64,000 nt of DNA from Pedobacter sp. ASV28 (GCF_016428855.1 NZ_JAELTN010000018.1:1-64000), one strand, 5' to 3'; shown: positions 34,191 to 43,760, numbered from the stretch's first letter. Translations and numbers: made by a program. The notes: a model not told the origin generated them from the sequence alone.

Positions 34191-35264
34191 TTATCCGCCA
34201 ATAAAACTAATGGCAATAATACCTAAAAAACAAAGTGTGAGCAAAATACTGTAACAGAAATTCAAGAAGAAAAACTTTAGCACCGTTACCCATCTACTAC
34301 TACCATAAAAAGTTCTTAACGATCTGTAGATATACCAAATTACGTAAAGGAAGCCAAGAAAGCTAATTAATCCACTAAGATCGTAAACAAAGCTAGTTAG
34401 CCAACTAACAAAGGTACAGGCAATTAAGGCTAAGAAAATAGCTGAATGCGTATGGAAAGAATAAATTAGATGCTCGTAATAATACCGTTTTTTTCTAACA
34501 TAAGCTAATTTCAAAATCAACGCAAAAAGAGGTAGAAGAACAAACATCATCTTCGGTACATATTTAATCATGTCCTCACCAATCTTCTTGCCTGGATCGG
34601 GGTATTTATTAAATTCGATACCTTTCTTAGTGAAATAGTTTACAATAAAATTATCACGTTCTGCTTTAGGTAAAGCCAATTGCTTTTTCTCATATTCTTC
34701 CAACGTCTGGTTTTCGTACACAAACTTGTTAAAGCCGCGTTTTTTTCTTTTCGTGCCAATGTTAACAGTAGCGCTGCCATCCTCTTTAATATCTTTTTTA
34801 ACCTCTTTTAAAATACTATCCTTTTTACTTTTACTTACAGGGATATACTTGAGTATTTCTTTTACTTCGTCTACAGAATTACTAACTACCGTATCTTTTT
34901 TTAGCTTTTCTGCTATTTGTACGTTAGTTTCGGTATACTTATTTTTCTTATCATTACCGCTAAAAATGGTGATAAAAAATACAATACTGATGAAAATATA
35001 AAGCTTAATAGGATGCAGGAAAGATGCCCTTTTACCAGCCACATAATCGACCGTTAATTTACCAGGCTTAAGAAGTAAGGGCTTAATAGTGCCAAAAAAC
35101 TTATGCTCAAAATGAAAATAATCTGCAATGGCATGTGTAATCATATGCCATGCATCTTCTTTTAATTCTATATTCTCCTGACCGCAATGTGGACAATAAG
35201 TTTCTGCTACTTCGTGGCCACAGTTTAAACAATTTTTTTCTTTTCTAAGCTTTATGGACGACAT
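34191..35264 (-). CDS. DUF3667 membrane protein with N-terminal zinc ribbon
   Basis: The 357-residue protein has an N-terminal zinc ribbon (CLNCGHEVAETYCPHCGQ, about residues 13-30), then LLLKPGKLTVDYVAGKRASF and the first membrane segment, the DUF3667 signature. A long polar, Lys-rich region (about 115-225) follows, then three or four membrane segments in the C-terminal half. DUF3667 proteins are widespread in Bacteroidota and of unknown function. It lies 25 bp downstream of the nucleoside-type MFS gene on the same strand. Confidence 0.85.
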   Translation of the reverse strand: MSSIKLRKEKNCLNCGHEVAETYCPHCGQENIELKEDAWHMITHAIADYFHFEHKFFGTIKPLLLKPGKLTVDYVAGKRASFLHPIKLYIFISIVFFITIFSGNDKKNKYTETNVQIAEKLKKDTVVSNSVDEVKEILKYIPVSKSKKDSILKEVKKDIKEDGSATVNIGTKRKKRGFNKFVYENQTLEEYEKKQLALPKAERDNFIVNYFTKKGIEFNKYPDPGKKIGEDMIKYVPKMMFVLLPLFALILKLAYVRKKRYYYEHLIYSFHTHSAIFLALIACTFVSWLTSFVYDLSGLISFLGFLYVIWYIYRSLRTFYGSSRWVTVLKFFFLNFCYSILLTLCFLGIIAISFIGG

Positions 35265-35289
35265 GGTTTATGATAATACGATTACTAAA

Positions 35290-36675
35290 TTAATGACTGA
35301 TTTTATTGATAGCTTCTACCTCTGCACGGGTGTGTTTGTGCTTAAACATTAAAGCAAATAAAATAGTGATAACTAAGGCGTAAAGTGCAAAACTTAACCA
35401 GATGTTGTGCCAGTCTTTTACGTCTAATGCCCGGCTTAAACTACCATCCGCTAAAACATTGATACCTTTGTTTTTTAAAAATTGAAGTAAATGTTCATTG
35501 GCTACATCTGTATTTACCAAATTTGCTGTAGATTTTATATCTGTATAAAATTTAGTAAAATATCTATCTATCATCCAGCCAGATAGTAAACTTCCTAAAA
35601 TAGCACCAAAACCATTAGTCATCATCATAAATAGGCCTTGAGCAGAAGAACGTGTTTTGGCAGTAGTAGATGTCTCTACAAACAAAGATCCCGAAATGTT
35701 AAAGAAATCAAATGCCATCCCATACACGATACAAGATAAAATAATCATCCATAAACCACCTGCAGGATCTCCATAGGCAAATAACCCAAAACGGAAAACC
35801 CAAGCCAACATAGAAAGAACAATTACTTTTTTAATGCCAAAACGCTTTAAAAAGAAAGGGATGGCAAGTATAAATAAGGTTTCAGATACCTGAGATATGG
35901 AAATAATTAATGTAGAATATTTAACAACTAATGAATTAGCATATATTGGAAATAACTTGAATTCATCTAAAAAAACATCTCCATAAGCATTTGTTAGTTG
36001 CAATGCACCGCCCAAAAACATAGAGAATATAAAAAATAGAGCCATTTTATAGCTGGTAAATAACTTAAAAGCTTCTAGGCCTAAAGTTTGAACAAGCGTT
36101 GCTTTTTCTGAAACAGACTTTGTAGGTTTACAGGCAGGTAAAGTAAATGAATAGAGGCCTAAAAGAATAGCACCAATACCAGCTATATAGAATTGATTGG
36201 CACTTGCTTTGTTGCCAGTTAAATTCGTTACCCACATGGCAACAATAAAACCAACTGTACCCCATACGCGTATAGGCGGGAAATCTTTAATGACGTCAAA
36301 CTGGCCATTTTTTAAAGTGGTATAACTTATAGAGTTACTCAAAGCAATTGTTGGCATATAAAAGCACATGGCTACAAGTATTATCCAGAAAAAAGTATGA
36401 GGGTCGTTTACTTGGGGCAAATAAAACATTACTGCTGCATACAAAAGGTGCAAAATTGCGTAAAGTTTTTCGGCGTTAATCCATTTATCGGCTAAAATAC
36501 CGGTAAGCGTAGGCATAAACAGGGACGCTATTCCCATGGTAGCAAATATAATCCCGAAATCAGCACCATCCCATTGTTTGGTACCAAACCAATAGTTGGC
36601 AATGGTAATTAACCAAGCAGCCCACACAAAAAACTGCATGAAACTCATTATAGTTAAGCGTAGCTTAATATTCAT
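35290..36675 (-). CDS. MFS permease, nucleoside:H+ symporter (NupG-like)
   Basis: The 461-residue protein has about twelve membrane segments. Its start, LRLTIMSFMQFFVWAAWLIT, and the motif GIILATMGIASLFMPTLTGI (here GIIFATMGIA) with ADKWINAEKL match the NupG/XapB nucleoside:H+ symporter group; SLFVETSTTAKTRSSAQGLF is the expected C-half motif. It would take up nucleosides across the inner membrane. It is on the same strand as the bifunctional nuclease gene, 98 bp downstream of its stop. Substrate is inferred from family. Confidence 0.85.
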   Translation of the reverse strand: MNIKLRLTIMSFMQFFVWAAWLITIANYWFGTKQWDGADFGIIFATMGIASLFMPTLTGILADKWINAEKLYAILHLLYAAVMFYLPQVNDPHTFFWIILVAMCFYMPTIALSNSISYTTLKNGQFDVIKDFPPIRVWGTVGFIVAMWVTNLTGNKASANQFYIAGIGAILLGLYSFTLPACKPTKSVSEKATLVQTLGLEAFKLFTSYKMALFFIFSMFLGGALQLTNAYGDVFLDEFKLFPIYANSLVVKYSTLIISISQVSETLFILAIPFFLKRFGIKKVIVLSMLAWVFRFGLFAYGDPAGGLWMIILSCIVYGMAFDFFNISGSLFVETSTTAKTRSSAQGLFMMMTNGFGAILGSLLSGWMIDRYFTKFYTDIKSTANLVNTDVANEHLLQFLKNKGINVLADGSLSRALDVKDWHNIWLSFALYALVITILFALMFKHKHTRAEVEAINKISH

Positions 36676-36773
36676 AAATATTTACCTTTTGTTTAGTTGT
36701 TTTGAAAGGTTTGAATATAGGATTATTTTAAAATAAATACAGTAAAATATAACTATTAATTAAAAAATGCAGG

Positions 36774-37391
36774 TTATTTACCTGCATTTCTTTTGTTGAT
36801 CTCATCTCTAATCCGGGCGGCCTTTTCATAAGCCTCTTCTGCCAGTGCTGCATCTAGTTTTTGCTGTAGCTCCTCTATAGATAGGTTCTGGTAGCCTGAA
36901 ACAGGGATAGATGATTGGACTTCTTCTGTATTTTGTGGATTGGTAATACTGTCCATATTTTCTAAAAAAAGGAAATCATTTCCTTCTATTACAATACCTG
37001 CAGAGGCCAATATAAATTCGTAGGTGTAAATTACGGAATTGAACCTTACAGCCAGGGCAATGGCATCAGAGGTACGTGCATCGATCTCTATCTGCTCTGA
37101 TCCATTACTACAGATTAATTTTGCGAAGAAAACACCATCTACTAAATTATAGATTAAAACTTCGGTAATTTCAATTTGATAAGCTTGTGCAAACGATTTG
37201 AACAAATCGTGTGTAAGCGGACGGGTAGGCGTCATCTTTTCAATTTCTATGGCTATGGCCTGAGCTTCAAAAGCACCAATAATGATAGGCAGCCTTCTTC
37301 TTCCGTTTACTTCGCCCAGTACAAGCGCATAAGCTCCAGACTGGGTCTGGCTGTACGATAGTCCTACAATATCAAGTTTTACTTTTTTCAT
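36774..37391 (-). CDS. Bifunctional nuclease family protein (DUF151) with UvrB/C motif
   Basis: The 205-residue protein has a DUF151 domain (about 1-135: LDIVGLSYSQTQSGAYALVL, RRLPIIIGAFEAQAIAIEIE, ARTSDAIALAVR) and a C-terminal UVR-type motif (about 168-203: LSIEELQQKLDAALAEEAYE, KAARIRDEINK). Plant members of DUF151 show DNase and RNase activity; the bacterial role is not settled. This two-domain form is typical of Bacteroidota. It follows etfA on the same strand after 56 bp. Confidence 0.92.
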   Translation of the reverse strand: MKKVKLDIVGLSYSQTQSGAYALVLGEVNGRRRLPIIIGAFEAQAIAIEIEKMTPTRPLTHDLFKSFAQAYQIEITEVLIYNLVDGVFFAKLICSNGSEQIEIDARTSDAIALAVRFNSVIYTYEFILASAGIVIEGNDFLFLENMDSITNPQNTEEVQSSIPVSGYQNLSIEELQQKLDAALAEEAYEKAARIRDEINKRNAGK

Positions 37392-37447
37392 ATGTATAAA
37401 ATAAGACTTCCGATTTTTTTGGAAACCGAGGAGGTCTTTATGTAAAA

Positions 37448-38416
37448 CTATCCTTTATGTGCTTTTAAAGCAGCGATGATTTTAGGAACGACTTCAAATG
37501 CGTCACCCACAATGCCATAATCGGCTACTTTAAAGAACGGCGCTTCTGGATCTTTATTGATCACCACAATAACTTTTGATGAACTTACACCTGCCAAATG
37601 TTGTATGGCACCCGAAATACCAATAGCTATATATAAATTAGGGCTAATGGCAATACCTGTTTGTCCAACGTGTTCGGAATGAGGTCTCCAATCCGCATCG
37701 GAAACGGGTTTCGAACAAGCTGTAGCTGCCCCTAGAAGATCGGCAAGCTCTTCGATCATTCCCCAGTTCTCAGGACCTTTTAATCCCCTGCCACCAGAAA
37801 CAACTAACTCGGCATCTGGTAAAGATACTTTATTGGTCGCACGTACAATTTCTTTAATGATGGTGTTTAAATCTGTTGGTTTTATTTCTGGACTAAATGT
37901 TTCTATAGTAGGGTCAACTGCATTTTCTTTTATGCCAAAGGCATTAGGGTTTAAGGCAATAACCTTATTGGCAGAGGTAAGGGTGGTCACCGCAAATGCC
38001 TTTCCTGAAAAAGCGGTTTTTTTAACGGAAAATTCTCCATTGCTGCTGGGCAATTCAACGGCACCATCCACTAGGCCAGCTTTGAGTTTCACTGCAACAC
38101 GTGGAGCCAATCCTTTGCCCGAAAATGAATTGGATAAAACCACAATATCAGCTCCTTCCTTCTGTGCAGCCTCGGTAATAACAGAAGCGTAGGCTTGGTT
38201 GACGAAATTTTTGAGTTGCGCTGCTTCAACTTTTAAAATTTTGCTTGCTCCATATTTCCCCAATTCTTTTAATTCGCTATCGGCAACATTTCCAATAGAT
38301 ATGGCTGTTAAATTTGTATGCTGATTATCTGCAATGGCTTTGGCATAAGATACTGCTTCAAAAACTGATTTCTTGAATTTACCATCCACTTGTTCTACGT
38401 ATACTAATACTGACAT
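37448..38416 (-). CDS. etfA: Electron transfer flavoprotein alpha subunit (EtfA/FixB)
   Basis: EtfA with EtfB carries electrons from acyl-CoA dehydrogenases to the quinone pool. The protein (322 residues from this start) opens MSVLVYVEQVDGKFKKS and carries the FAD-binding motif VVSGGRGLKGPENWGMIEEL, SEHVGQTGIAISPNLYIAIG and GAIQHLAGVSSSKVIVVINK near the C-terminus. An in-frame start lies four codons upstream (38428), but a GGAGG at 38422-38426, five nt before ATG 38416, decides for the shorter form. It is 82 bp downstream of etfB. A small hairpin precedes the GGAGG. Confidence 0.95.
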   Translation of the reverse strand: MSVLVYVEQVDGKFKKSVFEAVSYAKAIADNQHTNLTAISIGNVADSELKELGKYGASKILKVEAAQLKNFVNQAYASVITEAAQKEGADIVVLSNSFSGKGLAPRVAVKLKAGLVDGAVELPSSNGEFSVKKTAFSGKAFAVTTLTSANKVIALNPNAFGIKENAVDPTIETFSPEIKPTDLNTIIKEIVRATNKVSLPDAELVVSGGRGLKGPENWGMIEELADLLGAATACSKPVSDADWRPHSEHVGQTGIAISPNLYIAIGISGAIQHLAGVSSSKVIVVINKDPEAPFFKVADYGIVGDAFEVVPKIIAALKAHKG

Positions 38417-38421
38417 ATTTA

Positions 38422-38443
38422 CCTCCATCCCTGATAAAGGGAT
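38422..38443 (-). promoter_or_regulatory. Shine-Dalgarno and hairpin in front of etfA
   Basis: On the minus strand a short hairpin (ATCCCT, loop TTATC, AGGGAT at 38427-38443) directly precedes GGAGG (38422-38426), which lies 5 nt before the ATG. Strong SD sites are rare in this window, so the pair may tune etfA translation relative to etfB. Confidence 0.5.
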
Positions 38444-38498
38444 TAAATTTTATGTTTCTAATTGTTTAATTAAACCCTTAGTAGGGATATTTGGTCAT

Positions 38499-39236
38499 TT
38501 ATATTACCTTAGCTTCTGTATGCAATAAACCAATCAGCTCTTCTGCATGCTCTGCTGGTATTAGTTTAACAGATCCACGAGGGGCGGGCGTTTCAAATTT
38601 ACTGATTTTGCTCAATTGGTCAATTGAAGTGGCTTCTACTACTTGTAGAGGCTTGGTTCTGGCCGACATGATGCCCCTCATATTAGGAATTTTAGCTTCG
38701 GCAGTTCCTTCGGCGCAGCTGGCTACAAATTTTCCGCTTACACTAACCACCTCTTTTCCACCTTCAATTTCACGTTCAATGGTGGCATTTGTGCCATCAA
38801 AATCTAATTTTTTAATGATCGATATAGATGGGATATCTAAAAACTCGCCTACCATGGCGGCTACCTGAGATCCGTTATAATCTATAGATTCTCTTCCGCA
38901 TAGAATAATATCGAAATCATTTGCCTTTGCATACTCTGCAATTTGGTAAGCTACAAAGTAGGCATCTCTTGGTATTGCATTGATCCTAACGGCATCGTCG
39001 GCCCCAATGGCCAAGGCTTTTCTGATGGTAGGTTCGGTACTGCTCTCACCTACATTGATTACCGTTACGGTACCTTTTCCCCCTTCGCATAGTTCTATAG
39101 CTCTTGAAAGTGCAATTTCATCATATGGATTGACGATATATTGTACACCGGCAGTATTGAATTGTGTATTATCGCCAGTAAAAGTTATTTTTGTGGTCGT
39201 GTCGGGAACGTTACTGATACAAACTAATATTTTCAT
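38499..39236 (-). CDS. etfB: Electron transfer flavoprotein beta subunit (EtfB/FixA)
   Basis: The 245-residue protein starts MKILVCISNVPDTTTKITF and has VNPYDEIALSRAIEL, ADDAVRI, ILCGRESIDYNGSQVAAMVG and ARTKPLQVVE, the pattern of EtfB, which binds AMP and completes the EtfAB dimer. It precedes etfA on the same strand; the pair is the standard operon order in Bacteroidota. The 182-bp gap upstream must hold the promoter, but no clear TAnnTTTG box was found. Confidence 0.95.
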   Translation of the reverse strand: MKILVCISNVPDTTTKITFTGDNTQFNTAGVQYIVNPYDEIALSRAIELCEGGKGTVTVINVGESSTEPTIRKALAIGADDAVRINAIPRDAYFVAYQIAEYAKANDFDIILCGRESIDYNGSQVAAMVGEFLDIPSISIIKKLDFDGTNATIEREIEGGKEVVSVSGKFVASCAEGTAEAKIPNMRGIMSARTKPLQVVEATSIDQLSKISKFETPAPRGSVKLIPAEHAEELIGLLHTEAKVI

Positions 39237-39418
39237 AATTTATATATTTGATTTTTAAAGGCTGTTCGGCTATCCCGACTAACTATCGAGATGGTTTCAT
39301 ATGTTTACATTTGTCATTATGGTAATGAACCATTAATATATCGTTATTGTTTGACAAATTATACTGTGTTCTTTAAATTGTCTTTTTGCAAATCTAATTA
39401 AAAAAGCAGGGATTTAAA

Positions 39419-39754
39419 ATGCAAAACCAACGATTGGCGAAGTTATTCGAATTTTTATCAGCAGATCCAAATGACAGTTTTATACTCTATGCTATAGCAA
39501 CTGAGTACAATGTACAAAATGATAATGCTAATGCCTTAAAATATTACCTTAAGCTAACAGAAGAACACCCCTCTTATGTGGGCACTTATTACCATCTCGG
39601 AAAATTATATGAAAAACTGGGGGAAAAGGAAAAGGCCATTGCCATTTATCAAAATGGAATGAATGCGGCCAGGCAAAAAAGAGATATGCATGCCCTATCC
39701 GAGTTACAGGGGGCCTATAATACTGCTGCTGGTTTAGATTATGAAGATGATTAA
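39419..39754 (+). CDS. Small tetratricopeptide repeat protein
   Basis: The 111-residue cytoplasmic protein has two TPR-like helix pairs: FILYAIATEYNVQNDNANAL with KYYLKLTEEHP, and GTYYHLGKLYEKLGEKEKAI with AIYQNGMNAARQKRD. It ends in an acidic tail. TPR proteins mediate protein contacts; the partner is unknown. It lies 25 bp upstream of the chromate transporter gene on the same strand. Confidence 0.85.
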   Translation: MQNQRLAKLFEFLSADPNDSFILYAIATEYNVQNDNANALKYYLKLTEEHPSYVGTYYHLGKLYEKLGEKEKAIAIYQNGMNAARQKRDMHALSELQGAYNTAAGLDYEDD

Positions 39755-39779
39755 TCTTTCTATTTGTTAAAGTTGAAAG

Positions 39780-40979
39780 ATGGCTAAAAAGCAATTCTTT
39801 TTTATTCGGAATGTAATTTTCTTTACGTTTACCGCATTTGGTGGTGCACAAGCGCACTTATCTTTGCTGCTTCGTTACTTCGTGAACAATGTACACTTTG
39901 TAACGGAAGAAGAATTATTGGAATTGAATGCACTAGCCCAGGTGCTGCCCGGGCCGGCATCTACCCAAACCTTGGTAGGTATAGCTTATAAAGTAGGTGG
40001 GTTAAAATTGGCTATTATTAGCTTTTTGATTTGGATATTACCTTCTGCAGCCATAATGATCTTAGCGGCCATTTGGTATTCTTTATTAGATCAGAAACAA
40101 AAATTTATCGAAGTTTTAGAATATGTCCATCCTATAGCTTTAGGTATTGTTGCCTACGGAGCTTTTAAACTGGGCAAAAAAGTTTTGACAAACCAAATTT
40201 CCATTTTTTTGTGCATTGGGGCTTTTGTAGGCACCCTGGTCTTAAGGGAGGCTTATGTTTTTCCTTTAGCCATATTAATAGGGGGGATGGTTTCTTCTGC
40301 CATTGGTACGCCGACAGAAGAAACAGAGCTTAGGGTAAGATTATTTGCCAACATAAACCCCAAGAAAATGGGCTATTTTATTGGAGTGCTATTGTTTATG
40401 GCCATGCTTGGGGCCTTGATCAATCGAACATCACCTTTCAGCTTACCCATTAGGCTTTTTGAAAACTTTTACCGAAACGGGATTTTTATTTTCGGGGGAG
40501 GACAGGTGCTGGTGCCCATGATGTTTACTGAGTTTGTACAGATGAAACATTATTTGAGCCAGTCTGATTTCATCTCTGGTTTTGCCTTTCAGCAAATTCT
40601 TCCTGGACCTACTTTTTCTTTTACGAGTTATTTGGGTACACTGGGAATGAAACATGGTGGTTATGGTATTAGCGGACAGATTTTAGGTGGTTTTTTGGCG
40701 GTATTGGGCATTAATTTGCCAGGTTTGATATTGGTGTTGTTTATTGTTCCCTTTTGGAACGACCTAAAGAAGATTACCCGTATAAAACATTCGTTGTCAG
40801 GTATAAATGCGGTTAGTGTTGGCTTTATTATCGCGGCCTTTTTTATGTTGTTATCCCCAATCGGTTTAAATTGGATCTTTTTAGGGGTCATGTTAGCTAC
40901 GTTTTTATTGTTGAATTTTACCAAGATTAGTCCCGCATTGATTATCATTGTGGGCGTACTCTTAGGTTATATTATTTAG
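39780..40979 (+). CDS. chrA: Chromate transporter, long-chain CHR type
   Basis: The 399-residue protein has two homologous CHR halves, the long-chain ChrA arrangement. The first half shows FFTFTAFGGAQAHLSLLLRY and LAQVLPGPASTQTLVGIAY; the second repeats them as GIFIFGGGQVLVPMM and FQQILPGPTFSFTSYLG. About ten to twelve membrane segments are expected. Members export chromate, usually by proton or sulfate exchange, at the inner membrane. Neither a chrR nor a regulator gene is nearby. It is followed 15 bp later by the LOG-family gene, probably in one transcript. Confidence 0.9.
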   Translation: MAKKQFFFIRNVIFFTFTAFGGAQAHLSLLLRYFVNNVHFVTEEELLELNALAQVLPGPASTQTLVGIAYKVGGLKLAIISFLIWILPSAAIMILAAIWYSLLDQKQKFIEVLEYVHPIALGIVAYGAFKLGKKVLTNQISIFLCIGAFVGTLVLREAYVFPLAILIGGMVSSAIGTPTEETELRVRLFANINPKKMGYFIGVLLFMAMLGALINRTSPFSLPIRLFENFYRNGIFIFGGGQVLVPMMFTEFVQMKHYLSQSDFISGFAFQQILPGPTFSFTSYLGTLGMKHGGYGISGQILGGFLAVLGINLPGLILVLFIVPFWNDLKKITRIKHSLSGINAVSVGFIIAAFFMLLSPIGLNWIFLGVMLATFLLLNFTKISPALIIIVGVLLGYII

Positions 40980-40994
40980 TGCATATATTTTAAG

Positions 40995-41735
40995 ATGAAC
41001 AAGTTTGTTAAAGAAGAAGTTAGTTTTTTAAAAGGAGCGAGAACTAGGTTTAGGGAACTTAAATACGTATTGGGGGTGATTTATCAATTTTATAAAGGCT
41101 TTAGAAAGCTCCATTTTGTAGGTCCTTGTGTAACCGTTTTTGGCTCTGCCAGGTTTAAGGAAGATCATCCATATTATGAAATGGCCCGTAGCGTGTCATA
41201 TGAAATTTCAAAATTGGGTTTTGCGATTATGACCGGTGGAGGTCCGGGTATTATGGAAGCGGCAAATAGGGGGGCTAAAGATGCCGGTGGTTTATCGGTG
41301 GGCTGTAACATTGTATTGCCTCATGAGCAACATGAAAATCCGTATTTAGATACTTATGTGAATATTGATTACTTTTTTGTAAGAAAGGAACTCTTAAGAA
41401 AATACTCTTATGCATTTGTGGTATTGCCAGGTGGATTTGGTACATTGGATGAATTTTTTGAGACCTTAACCTTGGTGCAAACTGGAAAAGTAGAAAAATT
41501 TCCTATTGTGATTATGGGGAAAGAATTTCATAAAGAAATCTATCTACATATAGAAAAAATGTTGGAAGAAAGAACCATTAGTCCAGAAGATATGGATTTG
41601 TTGCTGTTCACAGATGATATTGAAGAAGTAGTTGACCATATCAAAAAGTATAAAGATAATGCACCTGGGGTTAAAGTACAGGCACCTAAAAAAGCATGGT
41701 GGATTTTAGGTGAAAAGAAAGTGGAAGCTGCCTAA
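40995..41735 (+). CDS. LOG/TIGR00730 family Rossmann-fold protein
   Basis: The 246-residue protein has the LOG signature: VFGSARFKEDHPYYEMARSV, GFAIMTGGGPGIMEAANRGA and VLPGGFGTLDEFFETLTLVQ (the PGGxGTxxE motif). Studied members are nucleoside 5'-monophosphate phosphoribohydrolases, including cytokinin-activating LOG enzymes; in most bacteria the physiological substrate is unclear. It is soluble. It lies 15 bp downstream of chrA with no link in function that I can name. Confidence 0.9.
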   Translation: MNKFVKEEVSFLKGARTRFRELKYVLGVIYQFYKGFRKLHFVGPCVTVFGSARFKEDHPYYEMARSVSYEISKLGFAIMTGGGPGIMEAANRGAKDAGGLSVGCNIVLPHEQHENPYLDTYVNIDYFFVRKELLRKYSYAFVVLPGGFGTLDEFFETLTLVQTGKVEKFPIVIMGKEFHKEIYLHIEKMLEERTISPEDMDLLLFTDDIEEVVDHIKKYKDNAPGVKVQAPKKAWWILGEKKVEAA

Positions 41736-42035
41736 TGTTTGTCTCCTACTAATCTAAAAAGGATGAATGTTAAGATCGATAACTGATTTTAAAGTAGATG
41801 AATTATATTCAATTAACAGATAAATTGAAATTTATACTTAGGACTCCCCGCAAATTAACCAGTTAAACGATCAACCCAATGTTTTCCTGCGTACGATCCT
41901 AGCAGAGATGGTTAAGCCTGGCTTTTCACTTCTTACACCCAATAAAACAAATCACCAAACTCGGAATTTCGGTAATTAAACAATTGATCAGTAAAGCAAT
42001 TCAACAAATCCAAGCTTTATTAAAACGCTTGATTT
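41736..42035. other. Convergent intergenic region, 300 bp, quasi-repetitive
   Basis: The region between the LOG gene and dnaB holds no gene. From about 41850 to 42005 it is built of loosely repeated words such as AATTAACCA, AATTAAACAATT and CAATTCAACAAATC. A similar word set occurs at 52370-52397. No T-tract terminator was recognised. Confidence 0.4.
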
Positions 42036-43595
42036 TTAGAAAGGAGCTTCATCATCTAACATATCGTTCATACTCGATGGCCTGATGATGATATTTCCTG
42101 CCGGTCTGTCAAAATTTTCGGAAGGCATTAGGCTGTTATTATCTGCAGAGAAGCTGGACTGTGGCATAAAGCTATCCTCCAGATCGGCAAATTTAACATA
42201 TTTACCAATAAACCTCAGTGGAACAATACCTGTTTCACCATGACGGTTTTTACCTATGATTACCTCACCAACTCCCGCATTGGAACGGCCATTTTCGTCT
42301 TCGGTGATGCCGTAATATTCAGGTCTATATAAGAATAATACCATATCGGCATCCTGCTCAATTGAACCCGACTCACGTAAATCGGAAAGCATTGGCCTTT
42401 TACCATTTTGGCCCGGTCTACTTTCTACTGCACGACTTAATTGTGAAAGTGCTAAAACGGGTACTTCCAACTCTTTAGCTACCGATTTTAAAGCCCTTGA
42501 TATACTACCGATTTCCTGTTCACGATTTCCACCGCCTTCACCTTTACCATGCATTAACTGCAAGTAATCGATAATGATCATCTGTATGTCGTATTGTGAT
42601 TTTAACCTACGGCATTTAGCCCTAAATTCAAAAATATTTAATGCGGGCGTATCATCAATCAAAAGAGGGGCTTCGGTAAGCTTGCCTATTTTACTATGTA
42701 ATTGCTGCCATTCCCATTCTGCTAAATTCCCTTTTCTGATTTTTTCTTGCTCAATTTCAGTTTCTCCAGAAATTAAACGATTAACAAGCTGTACAGATGA
42801 CATCTCTAATGAGAAAACAACCACAGGCTTGCTAAAATCGACAGCGGCATTACGGGCACAACTTAAAACGAAAGCTGTTTTACCCATGGCCGGCCTCGCT
42901 GCAATAATAACCAAATCGGATTTTTGCCACCCACCAGTAATCCTATCTAAATCTGTAAAGCCGGAAGGAACTCCAGTAAGGCCATCGGTTTTTGTCCTTA
43001 GTTCTTCTAAAGAGGCCAGAGATTGTTTGATGATCTCATCCATTTTCTGCGTATCTCGGCGCAGGTTGTTTTGGGCAATATCAAACAGGCTTTTCTCGGC
43101 CATGTCCAATAAGTCGAAAATATCGGTCGTATCTTCGTAGGCATTTTTAATAATATTGGTAGAGATCCTGATCAGCTCACGCTGTATGTACTTTTGGGAG
43201 ATAATACGGGCATGGTACTCTATATTTGCCGCAGAAGATACCCTGTTGGTTAAATGGGTAATATAATATGCGCCTCCAACCATTTCAAGGAAGCCATTTG
43301 TACGCAATTCAGAAGTTACCGTTAGAATATCTACTGGTTTGGATTTCAAAAATAACTGTTGGATGCCTTCAAATATTTTCTTATGTCTTTCGTCATAAAA
43401 AATTTCGGGTTTCAAGATATCGATAACTGCAGATAGGGCATCTTTTTCGAGCATTAGGGCACCTAATACGGCTTCTTCAAGGTCTGTTGCCTGGGGTTGT
43501 ATTTTGTCCACAGTACTTATGGTATTTGCCAATCTGCCTTTTCTTGCTGAAACTGAAAATTTACCTTGTCCTTGTTGTTCCTTATCGATACTCAT
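42036..43595 (-). CDS. dnaB: Replicative DNA helicase DnaB
   Basis: DnaB is the hexameric helicase that unwinds DNA at the replication fork. The 519-residue protein has the N-terminal primase-interacting domain (about 35-145: ATDLEEAVLGALMLEKDALS) and the RecA-like domain with Walker A IIAARPAMGKTAFVLS, DDTPALNIFEFRAKCRRLKS and IIIDYLQLMHG, plus SQLSRAVESRPG. No intein is present. An in-frame extension reaches 43658, but TACTTTTG at 43600-43607 ends 4 nt before the ATG at 43595, so that start is used. A disordered C-terminal tail (about 470-519) is usual in Bacteroidota. Confidence 0.96.
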   Translation of the reverse strand: MSIDKEQQGQGKFSVSARKGRLANTISTVDKIQPQATDLEEAVLGALMLEKDALSAVIDILKPEIFYDERHKKIFEGIQQLFLKSKPVDILTVTSELRTNGFLEMVGGAYYITHLTNRVSSAANIEYHARIISQKYIQRELIRISTNIIKNAYEDTTDIFDLLDMAEKSLFDIAQNNLRRDTQKMDEIIKQSLASLEELRTKTDGLTGVPSGFTDLDRITGGWQKSDLVIIAARPAMGKTAFVLSCARNAAVDFSKPVVVFSLEMSSVQLVNRLISGETEIEQEKIRKGNLAEWEWQQLHSKIGKLTEAPLLIDDTPALNIFEFRAKCRRLKSQYDIQMIIIDYLQLMHGKGEGGGNREQEIGSISRALKSVAKELEVPVLALSQLSRAVESRPGQNGKRPMLSDLRESGSIEQDADMVLFLYRPEYYGITEDENGRSNAGVGEVIIGKNRHGETGIVPLRFIGKYVKFADLEDSFMPQSSFSADNNSLMPSENFDRPAGNIIIRPSSMNDMLDDEAPF

Positions 43596-43599
43596 ATCA

Positions 43600-43607
43600 C
43601 AAAAGTA
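43600..43607 (-). promoter_or_regulatory. -7 box for dnaB
   Basis: TACTTTTG on the minus strand ends 4 nt before the ATG at 43595, predicting a leaderless or nearly leaderless dnaB transcript. Confidence 0.55.
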
Positions 43608-43760
43608 ACTAAAAAATGATCGTTTTTTTTGAAGAAGTTTTACCACGTTTGTCAACAACTTGAGTGATAAACTAATTAAATTTTATGCTTATTTTATAGA
43701 AGAGGTAAGTTCTAAACAATTTTATGTGGATAAGCTAATGTGCGATATAGATTTAATGGT

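Noticed and set aside
43596..43658. 21-codon upstream extension of dnaB
   Set aside because: The promoter box at 43600-43607 lies inside it and the residues do not fit DnaB N-termini.
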